This document shows positions 11,610 to 23,349 of a DNA stretch of 64,000 nucleotides, piece after piece. Made by a program: the position numbers and the translations under genes. Position 1 is the stretch's first letter; each line of letters begins with the position of its first letter. The DNA comes from Anthopleura xanthogrammica (Eukaryota; Cnidaria; Anthozoa; Actiniaria; Actiniidae). The stretch is from assembly GCA_964019055.1 (NCBI GenBank), contig OZ025223.1, positions 310,001 through 374,000 on the forward strand. Reading direction: 5' to 3'. The notes below the pieces were generated by a model. That model was not told the DNA's origin. It made no database searches and was given only the letters and a program-made list of their open reading frames with translations.

Positions 11610-12800
11610 AGGACCTTTTGGCTAAGCATTGCTGTGATTGGTTGGTTCGTGCGTATACCGGACACATGGGTGGGAAGTCATTTCAATGTTACGGCATGCC
11701 GTACCGTGTACGTGCTCTAAGTGAGTACCGTATGTTTCCCATTCATATGATAACCATTCTTATGGGAAGTCATTTCAGTGTTCCCGCGGCAAACTGTACC
11801 GTGTACGTGATGTAAATAAGTACTGTACATTTCCCATTCATATGATAACTTTTCTACAAACCATTTTTTTCCCATTCATATGATAACTTTTCTACAAACC
11901 ATTTTTTTCCCATTCATATGATAACTTTTCTACAAACCATTTTTATCCCATTCATATGATAACTTTTCTACAAACCATTTTTTCCCCATTCATATGATAA
12001 CTTTTCTACAAACCATTTTTTCCCCATTCATATGATAACTTTTCTACAAACCCATTTTTTCCCCATTCATATGATAACTTTTCTACAAACCATTTTTTTC
12101 CCATTCATATGATAACTTTTCTACAAACCATTTTTTTCCCATTCATATGATAACTTTTTTACAAACCATTTTTTTCCCATTCATATGATAACTTTTCTAC
12201 AAACCATTTTTTCCCATTCATATGATAACTTTTCTACAAACCATTTTTTTCCCATTCATATGATAACTTTTCTACAAACCATTTTTTTCCCATTCATATG
12301 ATAACTTTTTTACAAACCATTTTTTTCCCATTCATATGATAACTTTTCTACAAACCATTTTTTCCCATTCATATGATAACTTTTCTACAAACCATTTTTC
12401 CCCCATTCATATGATAACTTTTCTACAAACCATTCTTATGGGAAGTCATTTCAGTGTTCCTGCGGCAAACTGTACCGTGTACGTGATGTAAATCAGTACT
12501 GTATACGTTTCCCATTCATATGATAACCATTGTTATGGGAAGTCATTTCAATGTTCCCGCGGCAAACTGTACCGTGTATGTAAATCAGTACTGTATACGT
12601 TTCCCATTCATATGATAACCATTCTTGTGGGAAGTCATTTCAATGTTACGGCATGTCGTACCGTGTACGTGCTCTAAGTGAGTACCGTATGTTTCCCATT
12701 CATATGATAACCATTGTTATGGGAAGTCATTTCAGTGTTCCCGCGGCAAACTGTACCGTGTATGTAAATCAGCACTGTACATTTCCCATTCATAGGACTG
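11610..12800. repeat. Compound tandem array: 37-38 bp units inside a larger repeat
   Basis: About 16 copies of a 37-38 bp unit (CCCATTCATATGATAACTTT then CTACAAACCATTTTTTT) run from about 11831 to 12437. Several copies of a roughly 90-100 bp unit flank them on both sides: GGGAAGTCATTTCAGTGTTC, then the GTACCGTGTACGTG block, then CCCATTCATATGATAACC. The short unit is the tail of the long unit, so the inner array arose by expansion of part of it. A dispersed relative lies at 60309-60390. Confidence 0.9.
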
Positions 12801-14418
12801 TATTAGCATTACATACAGTCATCTCATTACACTACAACCTATACATAAAATTGCTAAAATTTATTCTTTTTTAATTTTCTACAAATCGTTACGTATCTGA
12901 TGATTGTAAATATCAGCTGGCTCAATGGTTCATGGTTTTATTATATCTATATACAGTCCGTGAAAGCCGTGCAAAGAGTATCTACCTGTAACTTCGTCAT
13001 TAAATATCAAAATTTAGCTTTTGTTATAAAACTTTTTTACATCTGAAGAGAGCACAACCAGCGCCGACATTGCCAACATTTCTGCAATTCTAAAGGTGTT
13101 GCAAGCTGTAGAAATACATGCAGATATCGAACATCTAAGCTTCAAAAATCCCCGTATGTTTTCTCTTACTTGAACTGGCAATCCTGTTAGTAGGTCCAGC
13201 ACAAAACTAAATAGAAAATGTATTGGGATATTTTGACATTAAATTGCCTATATCTCAACTGTTCCTCGCTCTATCGCTCTGAAATTCCGCACCATATATA
13301 ACAAATTTTACATGCCGTCCCAAAAAAAAGCTCTTCATAGATTATTTTTGTCACATCGTTACTTTGTTATTTCTTGTAATCTAGTAATCTCGTCTGCTGC
13401 ATAGAAGAAACCTGTACAAGTTAGTTTTGAATAATTCATTCAAACTTATCTTCAGCTGTTGTTCTCGTTATTATGAGTTTCCTAGCTTGATGTCAAGTGA
13501 ATGACTTTGACACGCCTATATTTTTCTATCAGTACAGGTGGAAGTATTGAATGACCTGTAGTCTATGGTTTAGATCCTATAGTCAGTATTGACAGCTATA
13601 CGTCATGTGGTCTTAGAAAAACTAATCATCCGGCAAACTGATGATAAATCTATGAATTTTAAAACCGATGTTTCATCAATGAATCTACTCTTGAGAGAAA
13701 AACAACAAGCAGACACAGAGTTGAAAAACATCCTTTGAATATCGAAAAATCCCGATTTTTATCACGCATTTGCGGTACTGAAAAAAAGAACTTAATTCTT
13801 GGAGCTACTCGAATTGTTTTGCTACTAAAAAATATAGTTCTTCTTTAAACCTGACTGACTAGGAACTCTAATCTGACAAGATCGTAGACTGATTATCATA
13901 AGAGTTAGGGGTAGTAGATATATATGTTGTATATACACCCCATGGTTGTTCTAACATCAACTATGGATTGCTTGACGATAAACGTATTAAACACGATTCC
14001 AGTACAACTGGGTTAAAGAGTAGCTTAGGATACGGTATACTTGAGATTTACAGCGTTACTAATCTAGTGCGATATGAATAATCATTTCAGTTGAAAGGGA
14101 AATAGCTTTAGCGTAACAATATAACGAAAACAAAGCGGCCGACGCCACTGATATAAATATGCTGTTTCACTACCGGAATTATTTTCAACTTACAATTATT
14201 TACAGTGTTCAAAATCCTACGAAAGGAGAGTCCAAAACAAATTCATTCGTTTTAATTGGTTTTAATTTCAACGAGTAGTGTTGGGTCGCTGTGACAACCA
14301 CGAATATCGAATGCTATTTTTAATATGGTCCAAAGAGGTGGGTTGACTGACTGAACAGTACTGTCTTTCATGTTCAACATCCCAGTAATACGCCGATATT
14401 ACTCGTACTTCTGTAGCA
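12801..14418. other. No confident gene; one weak minus-strand exon signal
   Basis: On the minus strand a 37-base open block ending in CCAGTTCAA and followed by GTAAGA (exon end about 13173) could be a small exon preceded by CTATTTAG. No second exon or homology supports it. Nothing else is recognisable. Confidence 0.35.
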
Positions 14419-14817
14419 TTACGAGGATACTTTAGAATGATTTGGTAAACCAGGACAAGAAGTTCTCCTGTCGTACAATCCTCTTCCAGATAGACATGGA
14501 TCCGATTTGCAATGCGTACCGACTAACGAGTCGACTGCAGGCCATGGTGATGAACTACTCGGGTACTCGACTGACTTTTGCTTAACATGTGAGCCAAACA
14601 CAAAATAATGTGCTGTGTCATACTTTCTTTGAAATGATGCAGATTCTTCTTCGACTTTTGAATATTCGTTCAATACCTTTGGCGTCAATACCAGCGATTG
14701 CCTTCTTCCTTTCTTTGGTTCCACGTTGATCGGGTATTTTGCTGAAGGCATGTTCAGACTGCGACTTCTTTCTCTTGGCGCGGTGTTTTCAACCATAGAA
14801 CCAGGATAAAACTCCAT
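14419..14817 (-). CDS. Candidate minus-strand ORF, 132 aa, unknown
   Basis: ATG at 14817, stop at 14419. The product is hydrophilic, Ser/Lys/Arg-rich and without a membrane helix or signal peptide. It includes basic segments such as KKGRRQSLVLTPK (phospho-site-like RRQS) and a Ser/Pro stretch near the middle. I recognise no family. It lies 44 bp downstream, on the same strand, of another open segment in a different frame (14861-15120), so the two could be exons of one transcript or unrelated. Codon content looks plausible; splice sites are not convincing. Confidence 0.3.
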   Translation of the reverse strand: MEFYPGSMVENTAPRERSRSLNMPSAKYPINVEPKKGRRQSLVLTPKVLNEYSKVEEESASFQRKYDTAHYFVFGSHVKQKSVEYPSSSSPWPAVDSLVGTHCKSDPCLSGRGLYDRRTSCPGLPNHSKVSS

Positions 14818-14860
14818 GATTTTTCTCTCTTTTCTCTCTACTAATAAAATCTTTTGCTTG

Positions 14861-15120
14861 TTATTCTAAAACGTGTTCAGTCTTTGTCTCGTTGAGCGCC
14901 TGGGTGAGTTTGACTTGATCTATGGACGCTCGAAGTGCACGAAACTCTTCCACAGGAAGACAGCTTGTTGTTTCGCTATTGCTAGACACAACTTTTCCAA
15001 CTAAATTGGCCAGGATGCGTCTGTTATGTCGGCTAGTAAGCAAATGCATACACAGCTCTACAATCAAACAGTTCTGGCGAACATACTGGCTCACTTATCT
15101 TTGTTTTCTTAGCCGGCATG
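14861..15120 (-). CDS. Candidate minus-strand coding segment, unresolved frame
   Basis: Two overlapping frames look partly coding. One starts at an ATG near 15120 (MPAKKTKISEPVCSPELFD) and stops after 28 residues. The other is open to 14861 and contains NRRILANLVGKVV and VEEFRALRASIDQVKLTQAL. No splice or single indel that joins them could be shown, so this may be a small exon pair or a decayed gene. No family recognised. Confidence 0.22.
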
Positions 15121-16163
15121 CTATATATAACCTCAGACCACAACCGTGTTATTCCGATCATCAAACATCTTTTGTTATTCGACGTGTCTAAAAATAGACA
15201 AATTGTATTTTTATTCAAATTTGGGGCGTCGCTCCATCCAAAGAAATGGAAATGACATAATTAAGGTTTTCTACTGAAACGATTATAGGAGTTGAGAACA
15301 ATTTGTCGGCTGTCGTCCCCTATTGTAAGGCCAAGTCCAAGGGATAGCTAATAAGGCCAAGCAGAATATATGCTTTCGTGAAAAAAAGATTAATAACGAG
15401 CCACAAACGATACTGGAGACGAAAGCAATCTTGTCAACACATATGTTTCGGGAACAACACTGACAACAGTAAGTGTTTGGTAAAATTAGGCAATTAGACA
15501 AAGAAAGGGGCTCTTGTTTTCAGGTGATAATGGCCTGGAGTAATTTTCGATCTAATCCCGTCCATTTTGAAAAAAATAAAAGCTTAATTAGAATATTAAT
15601 TGCAATCTATTTTTAGTAAAATTTAAACAATATAGAACCAACATAGCTTAGCAGAGGGAAAACTGATGAGCAGAGCCTTGATATCTTGCCAAAAATACCG
15701 CTCATTCAGAGCACCGTAAGGGGACAGATATGAAATGGAAATTTTTTCTCCTCGGAGTTATCGATATTACCGTTAACTGTGACTATATTGGAGCAAAGTC
15801 CTTAGATATTTCAATGACTAAGTTAATTAAAATTTTGGAAATTCTTGAAAAGGAAACATATGAATAAAAAAAATAAGAAAAAAACATCATTATCACTCCT
15901 TTAGTTCTGGTTGACGAGAAAAAAGATTATTGAAGAATGTGTATTTTTTTCTATTAGTGAGCTGCTTTAATTTTCGCCATGAACATTGAAAATTAATTTA
16001 TTTGACTTTGGGAAAAGGTTTTATTGATTTAGTGATGTTTTACCACTTGGGAACTCTCTCCCCCTGGTGATTTTCGATCCGACCGAGCAGGTCAAGTGAC
16101 AACAAACAACGCGGGAAAAATATGTATATTGATTAAGATAAAATTAGACTACGAGATGAATAA
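15121..16163. other. No supported gene
   Basis: AT-rich sequence with no recognisable exon, RNA gene or repeat unit before the hairpin at 16164. Confidence 0.5.
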
Positions 16164-16256
16164 CCTGAGAAAACAGACGTCCTTTCGCTCCTCATCCCTC
16201 TACGAAACTAAGTTTAGTTTGGCGAGGAGGAGCGAAAGGACGTCTGTTTTCTCAGG
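16164..16256. repeat. Foldback element with perfect 30-bp arms
   Basis: Positions 16164-16193 and 16227-16256 are exact inverted copies (CCTGAGAAAACAGACGTCC at the outer end). The loop contains a second small palindrome, AAACTAAGTTTAGTTT. Similar 12-base strings, CTACGAGATGAA and CTACGGGATGAA, flank the two sides and may be a target-site duplication. It looks like a small MITE. Confidence 0.85.
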
Positions 16257-16330
16257 CTACGGGATGAAACTCAATCCTCCAATCCTTTTACACATACATC
16301 CATACCTATCCCATCAATCTATTTAAATCA

Positions 16331-16560
16331 CCCATCCCATCCCATCCCATCCCATCCCATCCCATCCCATCCCATCCCATCCCATCCCATCCCATCCCAT
16401 CCCATCCCATCCCATCCCATCCCATCCCATCCCATCCCATCCCATCCCATCCCATCCCATCCCATCCCATCCCATCCCATCCCATCCCATCCCATCCCAT
16501 CCCATCCCATCCCATCCCATCCCATCCCATCCCATCCCATCCCATCCCATCCCATCCCAT
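16331..16560. repeat. Perfect (CCCAT)46 array with degenerate flank
   Basis: 230 bp of exact pentanucleotide repeat, followed to about 16710 by degenerate CATCC-type sequence. Minus-strand frames are open throughout (GWDGM period), which is a repeat artefact. Confidence 0.97.
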
Positions 16561-16710
16561 CGTATCCTTCCATCCATCCCATTCATCTAATCCCTCTCAT
16601 CTAATTTATCCATTCACCCATCCATCTCATCCATTCATCCCGTTGCTCCTATTTATCTATACCTCCATCCCATCGAATCACGTATCCATCCATCCATCCA
16701 TCCACCCAAC

Positions 16711-18197
16711 CCGACATGGTTCGTGTATGCTTGGCATTGTCTTTTATCGCAGTCAAACCCCATCCTTGAGCCACGCTCTTTCTTCTAGTATAAAATACAA
16801 TCTTTATTAATTTAAGAAAAGCAAATTAATTCAAAAAGAAGGGGAACCAACTATCGATCTAACTAAAGGCAATCGCCTAAATTTATTCATCTCAAAGAAA
16901 TTTCCTAAACCTGTTGGAGTATCTGAAATATGATCACACAAGCTCGCAATATAATCACAGTGTGGTTAAGTAGTATAGATAGAGGAAAAAAGAATAACGC
17001 GATAAAAATCGTCTGTGAACTTCGCTTTTGCACACAGCTGTCAGTGAACTCAGATCTCAAGATTTCATCAAAATACGGTTTGGACATGCGCAGTAACTTC
17101 TAGCCCAGCAGGACCAACCGTTTCTCTGGAAGCGCAAATTTTTATTTGTCTTGAGTTAACACTTGGTAGGAAAACATTTGAAGGACTCAACCTAGTTCGC
17201 GTCATTTGCAGTAAATATATCTTGCTAAATTTGGCTGGGTGTGTTGGAGATTTGATTGGGGGGGGGGGGGGGGGGGGGGAGTAGAACTGCCCCAACCCAC
17301 TACCCTCAGGAATATCATCCCAGCTGGCTGACAACTGACATTGTAGCGTCGGTACTTTTTCTTCACTTTGATCATCGTAAGCGGCTTTTCACACTAATAA
17401 TAGACCGTAAAAAGACTTATGTTTGACGAGAGATTGGCAAATTCATCAGATATTTCATTTAAGAATTAATAAAGATCGTATGTGTTGACACTGGCCATTC
17501 AAAGCATGATTCCGCCTCGAGCCACATTGACTTATGGTCAGAGCGGACCGCTTTGACTCTCTGATCTCTAACTGTATGTAATAACTTTGATGTGTCATTA
17601 ATACAATTCGTTAAACCGATAAACGGCTTAGTTGCGTTTGCTAGGATATTAAACGTCCGTATAAAGGATTATGGGTAACTGGGCCACACATGGGATGTAA
17701 TGAATGGCGACATGAAGATTTCTATTTATAGTAACATTTAATAATAGTACCCAAATATCCTCGTAATCTAGTCAACTGCCTCAAGAGGCGATGATCTATC
17801 CGGCCGTATACTTTGATATATTTATTTATATGACTCCTTAACTAATGCGTCTATGTTGGACTAGATATCTTGACTGATAGCATCGATTGTTAAAATATGC
17901 GTGTTTTAGATTTCTTTTTTAATTTGGATTGTCATTCATATCTTTTTCAGTCGCTAAATTTCTGGCCGCTAGTATTACTATGAGGTCTGGGAATGATTAT
18001 TTACTAAAAACAAGATTAAATTAAGAAAAATGGGAAAGAAACTAAAAGAAGGAAACAAGGAAAACGAACAACGGAACGAACAACACAAATTTTACGAACA
18101 TCTCACGATATTAGCCCGAAGATATTACGAGTATTTCCCGAAGCTTCAAGACTAGTTCCAGTCTTTTTTCGGTGATCTATTTTTAGCGTCTTACAAA
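16711..18197. other. Upstream flank of CHMP2B; poly-G tract
   Basis: Contains a run of 22 G at 17258-17279, a candidate G-quadruplex and sequencing hazard. No coding exon recognised. The CHMP2B promoter should lie in the last few hundred bases, but no TATA-type or other unambiguous element is visible. Confidence 0.45.
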
Positions 18198-18242
18198 ATG
18201 GCGAAGGTTGGAGTTGAGATATTATGTAGTTTCCCTTTATAG
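18198..18242 (+). promoter_or_regulatory. Possible uORF upstream of CHMP2B
   Basis: An ATG in good context (ACAAAATGG) opens a 14-codon frame ending in TAG about 70 bp before the CHMP2B start. If transcription begins upstream of it, it could damp translation of the main frame. The transcript start is not known. Confidence 0.35.
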
Positions 18243-18312
18243 ATCTTCAAATATCACTTACAATCAGCTAGTACTGAAGATTACGAGGCAGAAATAACAC
18301 CAGGCTTTCAGG

Positions 18313-21300
18313 ATGTTTCGAAAACCAGATCCAAAAGGTAAGATAACCTTGATTTTGCCATCAAATTTCGTTGCTAACCTGTGAATATGTTTGAAAATAA
18401 ATATGGCCATAATTTTCAAGTATTTTTTAAAATAAATTGAAAAGAGTTTATAATTTATTTTATTTATTAAAATATTTGAAGTTTCGTTGAAATTAATTTA
18501 TGGCTTTTTTCATTTGGTTGATGAAACAGTATCGATAATATCAAGTGAAAGTTTACCATCAAATGAGCTTAACTCGCAAAGCTAAATGCTGTAAAATAAA
18601 TGTCGAGTTTTCTGGGTACGGTTTGTTCAAGCTAGCTTTAAATGATTTCTCCATCAATCCTAATTCAAGTTCACATATAATGACTGGTTCAGATAGCCAG
18701 TTATATCTACTAACTGCAAGCATTGGTTCTGTTGTTTACAGTAGGTCAGCCTTATAGTCCAAGAAAGACTTTGACCTCTATTTAACAATTAGTCCTCGAG
18801 TCCGAATGGTCTACGAGTCAATAGCCCGTGAGGCCGAAGGCCGAATGGGCTATTGACTCGTAGGCCATGAGGGCGAGAGGTCTAATTGTTTTAGTAAAAA
18901 CCTACTAATCGGTCCAATAAAAGGATGCAAAAAGTTTTGGATTTTGCTTTAAATATTTTTTTTTTTGGTTTTCAAAACCGGCACTTTTCGCTACTAGAGG
19001 TCTATCACTAATAGACCCCTAGTAGCTCAGCCAATCACAGGGCTCGATTGGTGATAGACCATTAGTAGGTTTTTTCTAATATATGTTAGACCACTTGTAT
19101 ATGCGAGACAGTCTATTCTCACTGGTTATAATCTGTATCATTACAAGTTGAATTCATCAGTTGGCAAAATTGTTTGATCAAGGATTGGTACTGATGTAAC
19201 AGACCCTTATAGCAGTTGGGCATAATGTTTTCCCATTTCAGACAATGTGTCATTCCCTAGAGTATCATTTCTTTGTTTAACAGTTACACATGAAAACGCA
19301 CATGAATATGGATGCAACTCAAACAAACAATCTTATTCTCAAGAGAATGACATGTGGTCTGAAATGGGAAAACATTTATATGCCCAAACTAGAAAGGTCT
19401 ATTCCACTGTGCTCACGTGTGGATAGAACAAAGAGGGGTAGCAAACTTAAGCTAGATTTTATTCCTTCTTTTCACCTTGACATGACTTGAAATGTGTTCT
19501 TATTTGTAGAGCAAATGCGACAGCAAAAAAGACAGCTTAGTAGAGCACAACGTGAACTAACAAGAGATAAAAGTGCTTTAGACAGACAAGAAAAACAGCT
19601 GGTATGAGAACATTCTTGATTAATCTAGATGTTACCTGAATTATATGCACAAGTGTTGTTTCTTTAGTTTATTATTGTTAATATATTTATTGATATCTTT
19701 GTATTTAGGAGGCTGACATAAAGAAAATGGCTAGGCAGGGCAATAAACAGGTTAGTAAAGTAAATTTTCTGTGACTAGTTGCTTGAAGTTCCCTAAAATA
19801 GAGAGTAGATGTCTTACAAAGAGAAAACTTTTCTTCTCATTACAGGCTGCTACAGCTTTGGCCAAGCAGCTGCTCATGTTACGAAAACAAAAGACCAAGA
19901 ACGTGAGTGTGAGTGCCAAGCTGACTGGTGTTGGTTATCAAGCACAGTCAATGCAGTCGACTGCAACGATGGCAGGGGCCATGTCCTCTGCTTCTAAGGT
20001 AAATTTCAAAAAAATCGTCACCCCAATCCTTAGACCCTGTTTACATGGAGGCAGTTTCATTTGAAACCATGTTATTTTCTACTATAAAAAGTCCTTGTAT
20101 TACAAGGGTAACACTTAATAGCCAGTGGTGGCTAACAAACCTGTGGCCCTCGTTCCATGATCGAATTGGAATTTAGAAGTTGATTTTTGTGAAGGGAGGA
20201 AAACTGGAGAAACTGGAAAAAATCCTCAAAGCACAGGAGAGAACCAACTAGAAACTCTACTACATACAACACCGAACCCGGCAGGACCTGAACTCCGGTT
20301 TCCTTGGTGAAAGGCGAGCACTCCCACCGCTACGCCAGTTTCAGTTTCATCTAAGTTAGGTTTTAATAGTACTTGACATCGATTCAATAATAAACTTTTG
20401 ATGTTTTGAAAATGCTGTCTGAGACTTATACTTAAATTACTGTTCTAGTAACACCCTGTAACCATATCATATTCAACTCAGTTTCATGCTCATGAAACCA
20501 TGTTCAAATGAAAGTGGGTCCGTGTAAACAGGGCCTCCACAGAAGAAAGCACAACTACTAATATATTTTCTAATATTTCTAAAACCTTGTTTTTGCAAAT
20601 GTTGTATTAATGAATAGAGGAAATAATATATTTTCAATTGTCTCATGTTTTTCAATTTTTTTAATCTAGACAATGTCAAGCATGAATGCACAAGTCAACC
20701 CACAAGCATTACAGAAAACGTTACATAATTTTGAAATGGAATCTGCAAAGATGGACATGAAAGAAGAAATGTGTAAGTACAGTGTGCGTACTGTACAGTA
20801 ATCGCACTTGTTGTTGTTGTTGAAAGTTTTGCTGTTTATTTTATTCGTTCATTTTTTAGGAAATTATCTCTGCAATCCTTAGTTTTGATTGTTGTTTAAT
20901 TTTGACATCAAGTCCCTAATTTTGCTAAGGCAATAATTGTTGTCATGGTAAACTGCACAAATGGTAACCTCTGATTGGTCAATTTTGTGCCACTGCTACA
21001 ACATCTTGTGCAAAAGATATTTTGCTTGGTAGTCTGAAGAAATTGTTACATTGATCAGTTATTTTATTCATTTCATCAGACCCCTTCATCAACAGGGGGT
21101 ATCGATCATGAATCACAGACAATTTTTTCATAAGTCAAAGAATCACAAAATACAATTAATGAATAACCATGATGCAAGGATTTGGGGTGTAATGGTACTA
21201 ATTTTTATGAATCATGGCCTTCAAAATCACGTATCATGGGGTACTTATTTTTTATGAATTTCACCAATCACTGTCCAAAAAAAGGCTGAATCATGCCTTG

Positions 21301-21723
21301 TGCATAATCCATCTCCACCCTACATCAATCGGTTTATTGATTATGTAATAAACATTTTTTTAAATATTTTAGTAAATGAAGGACTTGATTCAGTTCTTGA
21401 TGAATCTGGTGATGAAGAAGAACAAGATGCCATCGTCAACCAAGTATTAGATGAAATTGGTATAGATATTTCTGGAAAGGTAAGAAATTCTTCATGGTTT
21501 GGTCACCCTGTGGGTTTTATTGCCACAGGGTGCCCATAATAGAAAAGGTTTGGTATCTTTTGGATGCACCAATGTCTATGAGATCTAGTATATTAATTAT
21601 CTTGTGTATTTTGTTCTTTAGTTGGCAGATACACCATCAGCTCACAACAGTAAGCTTGCAGCAGGTTCCAAGAACACTGCTGATGCCGAGATAGAAGATA
21701 TGCTAGCCAAACTAAAGGCATAG
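18313..21723 (+). CDS. CHMP2B: Charged multivesicular body protein 2B (ESCRT-III subunit)
   Basis: Complete seven-exon gene: 18313-18337, 19510-19601, 19709-19750, 19846-19998, 20670-20772, 21373-21479 and 21622-21723. All introns are GT-AG and the phases join into 207 codons plus TAG; human CHMP2B has 213 residues, from family knowledge. The first exon gives MFRKPDPK and continues EQMRQQKRQLSRAQREL, the basic first helix typical of CHMP2. Next come EKQLEADIKKMARQGNKQ and AKQLLMLRKQKTKN, the highly conserved helical hairpin, then MAGAMSSASK, and DEEEQDAIVNQVLDEIGI of the acidic C-terminal half. The end, AEIEDMLAKLKA, fits an MIT-interacting motif (MIM1), used to recruit VPS4. ESCRT-III polymers cut membrane necks at endosomes, the nuclear envelope and the midbody. 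IVNQVLDEIGI and the overall spacing favour CHMP2B over CHMP2A. Introns 1 and 4 carry palindromic elements and a SINE. Confidence 0.95.
18784..18892. repeat. Palindromic element in CHMP2B intron 1 (first)
   Basis: Positions 18811-18827 and 18847-18863 are perfect 17-bp inverted copies (CTACGAGTCAATAGCCC). Imperfect pairing extends outward to AACAATTAG and CTAATTGTT, giving arms of about 45 bp. Non-autonomous MITE-like element. Confidence 0.8.
18897..19074. repeat. Palindromic element in CHMP2B intron 1 (second)
   Basis: Inverted ends AAAAACCTACTAAT (18897) and ATTAGTAGGTTTTT (19061). Internally GGTCTATCACTAATAGACCC-type sub-palindromes occur. It directly follows the preceding hairpin, so the two may form one compound element. 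Confidence 0.7.
19215..19389. repeat. MITE-like element, family shared with 42.0 kb
   Basis: Inverted ends GTTGGGCATAATGTTTTCCC (19215) and its near-complement ending at 19389. The interior holds CATTCCCTAGAGTATCATTT followed by CTTTGTTTAA; the reverse complement of that block recurs at about 41961-41995, showing a dispersed family. Confidence 0.75.
20095..20341 (-). mobile_element. tRNA-derived SINE copy (CHMP2B intron 4)
   Basis: Read on the minus strand it starts ACTGGCGTAGCGGTGGGAGT (A-box-like), has a B-box-like GAGTTCAGGTCC at about 20284-20297, and ends in a body including TTGGTTCTCTCCTGTGCTTT and AATTCCAATTCGATCATG. The copy at 55.1 kb shares the same order of blocks. Confidence 0.8.
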
Positions 21724-23349
21724 TGGCTGTTAAACATCCCAACACGTCACCACTACCAAGATTGTAAATCAACACATTTTTACTATTGTCAACTGAGAAA
21801 TTGTAGAATTTATTTTCAAATCATTCCAAGACTACCACTAGGAGGGGTGTAGAATGGTTCCCTAAAAAGACAGAGTCTCGCAAAATTTTGTCAATATAAG
21901 TGGGTCTCAAGGTCTCATTTTTCTTTTTTTTTTTTTTTTTTTGTTGCAAAAAGTCATCTCAGAGTCTCAAAGTCTGAAAACAAAGGAAATTGATGAACAA
22001 GAATTTCAGGCTTGCAAAAAATAGCCTTGTCTCAAGTTCTCATCAAGTCTCGCCTTGACCATTCAACACTCCTTACTGGCATTAGATTTCACAACATATC
22101 TTTGATCAGAAGATCCTGATACTACAGATAGGGTATGAATTTTGATGAAAAAAATGAAAAAAGTACAGGTGTACATGTACAGTATGTCTGCACAGTAAAA
22201 TTTGAAAGCTTTTGCTGAAATTACTGGTTTTCATTGTTGCCATCTTGGTTTGAATTTAACAAAAGATTTGATATTAGTTTCTTGTTATATCATCCAACAT
22301 GGCTGCCGTGTCTTTTCTTATTACATTCTTTTGGGAATAAGACCCGGTTTAGATTTTCACTTGTGCCGAATTTAATGCAAATGAATATAAACAATGGGTT
22401 TTGCTTATTAACATTAGGTTCTGCACATGTGAAATTCAATGTTTAAGCCAGGCCTAAGAGCCAGTAATACACACATATGTAACAGTCGACAAGGTCCAGG
22501 AGGATCGGCTGAGATTGGACTTTTAGTCACATTTTACATTTTTTCATGAGATCATAGTAAAAACCTCCATACCTGATACTTCAATGAACAGGGTTCCAAT
22601 GAGAAAATATAATTGTCTTGTAAATATAGAATATAAAATTCTCTTATTTGGATAATAAAATATTTTAAAATGTCTTTTTTTCTTGTTTTGTTTTGTGGAA
22701 GGAATAGAGAGGGGGGTTGAAATGGAAATATTGCAACATCAATAAATCTCATTAACATAACTTCAACTTCCTTTTCACCTTCTCTCTTTGCATTCATTCA
22801 TTTTTCTGCGTTTTAATCAAGCGTTTACACTCCAACTCAAAACAAAAAACGCTAAAAAAACGTTTTCAAAGCATTAGTTTATTCTGACTGGTTAATTTTC
22901 CTTAAGAAAGTGGAAAGAGTTTGAAGATGTTTTTTAAATAATTTATGATATAATTCAATTAACTAGCTTACAATTTGTAATTGCATGTCTGTGCACTCAA
23001 AAATCACTCCAGGAGAAATCTTTCTGTAGGTTTAAATTCATTGTTAGAGACTCTACAAACAATTACCTCAAAGAATCCTATACAAACAGTAAGATCCAAT
23101 TAAATGACCAACCAACCAATCAGCTTTGAGTATGGTTTGATGATCGTATATACAATCACCAAGGAGATAGGTAGAACATGGCGCACCTCGAGTAGCTGAA
23201 GAGGAGTGCAAAAAACTCTTGTAAAAACTCTAAAATAACAATTGAGAATTACTGAATCATAAATAATAACATTTCAAGCCATAGACTACATGACTGTGGT
23301 TTATTTAGAGATTTTTTAGGAGTAGAATTGTATCAAATATTTGCACAAA
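21724..23349. other. CHMP2B 3' region and dynein upstream region
   Basis: The 1.6 kb between the CHMP2B stop and the dynein ATG. A poly-T run lies near 21930 and an AATAAA at 22654-22659 could end the CHMP2B transcript. A five-codon uORF (23178-23195) precedes the dynein start. No convincing RFX X-box was found in this interval, although the downstream gene is ciliary. No further exon recognised. Confidence 0.5.

Noticed and set aside
16306..16586. GWDGM-type open frames
   Set aside because: Translation of the CCCAT array.
17068..17334. 88-aa minus-strand frame with a Pro run
   Set aside because: The Pro run is the complement of a 22-G tract and the frame has no ATG start.
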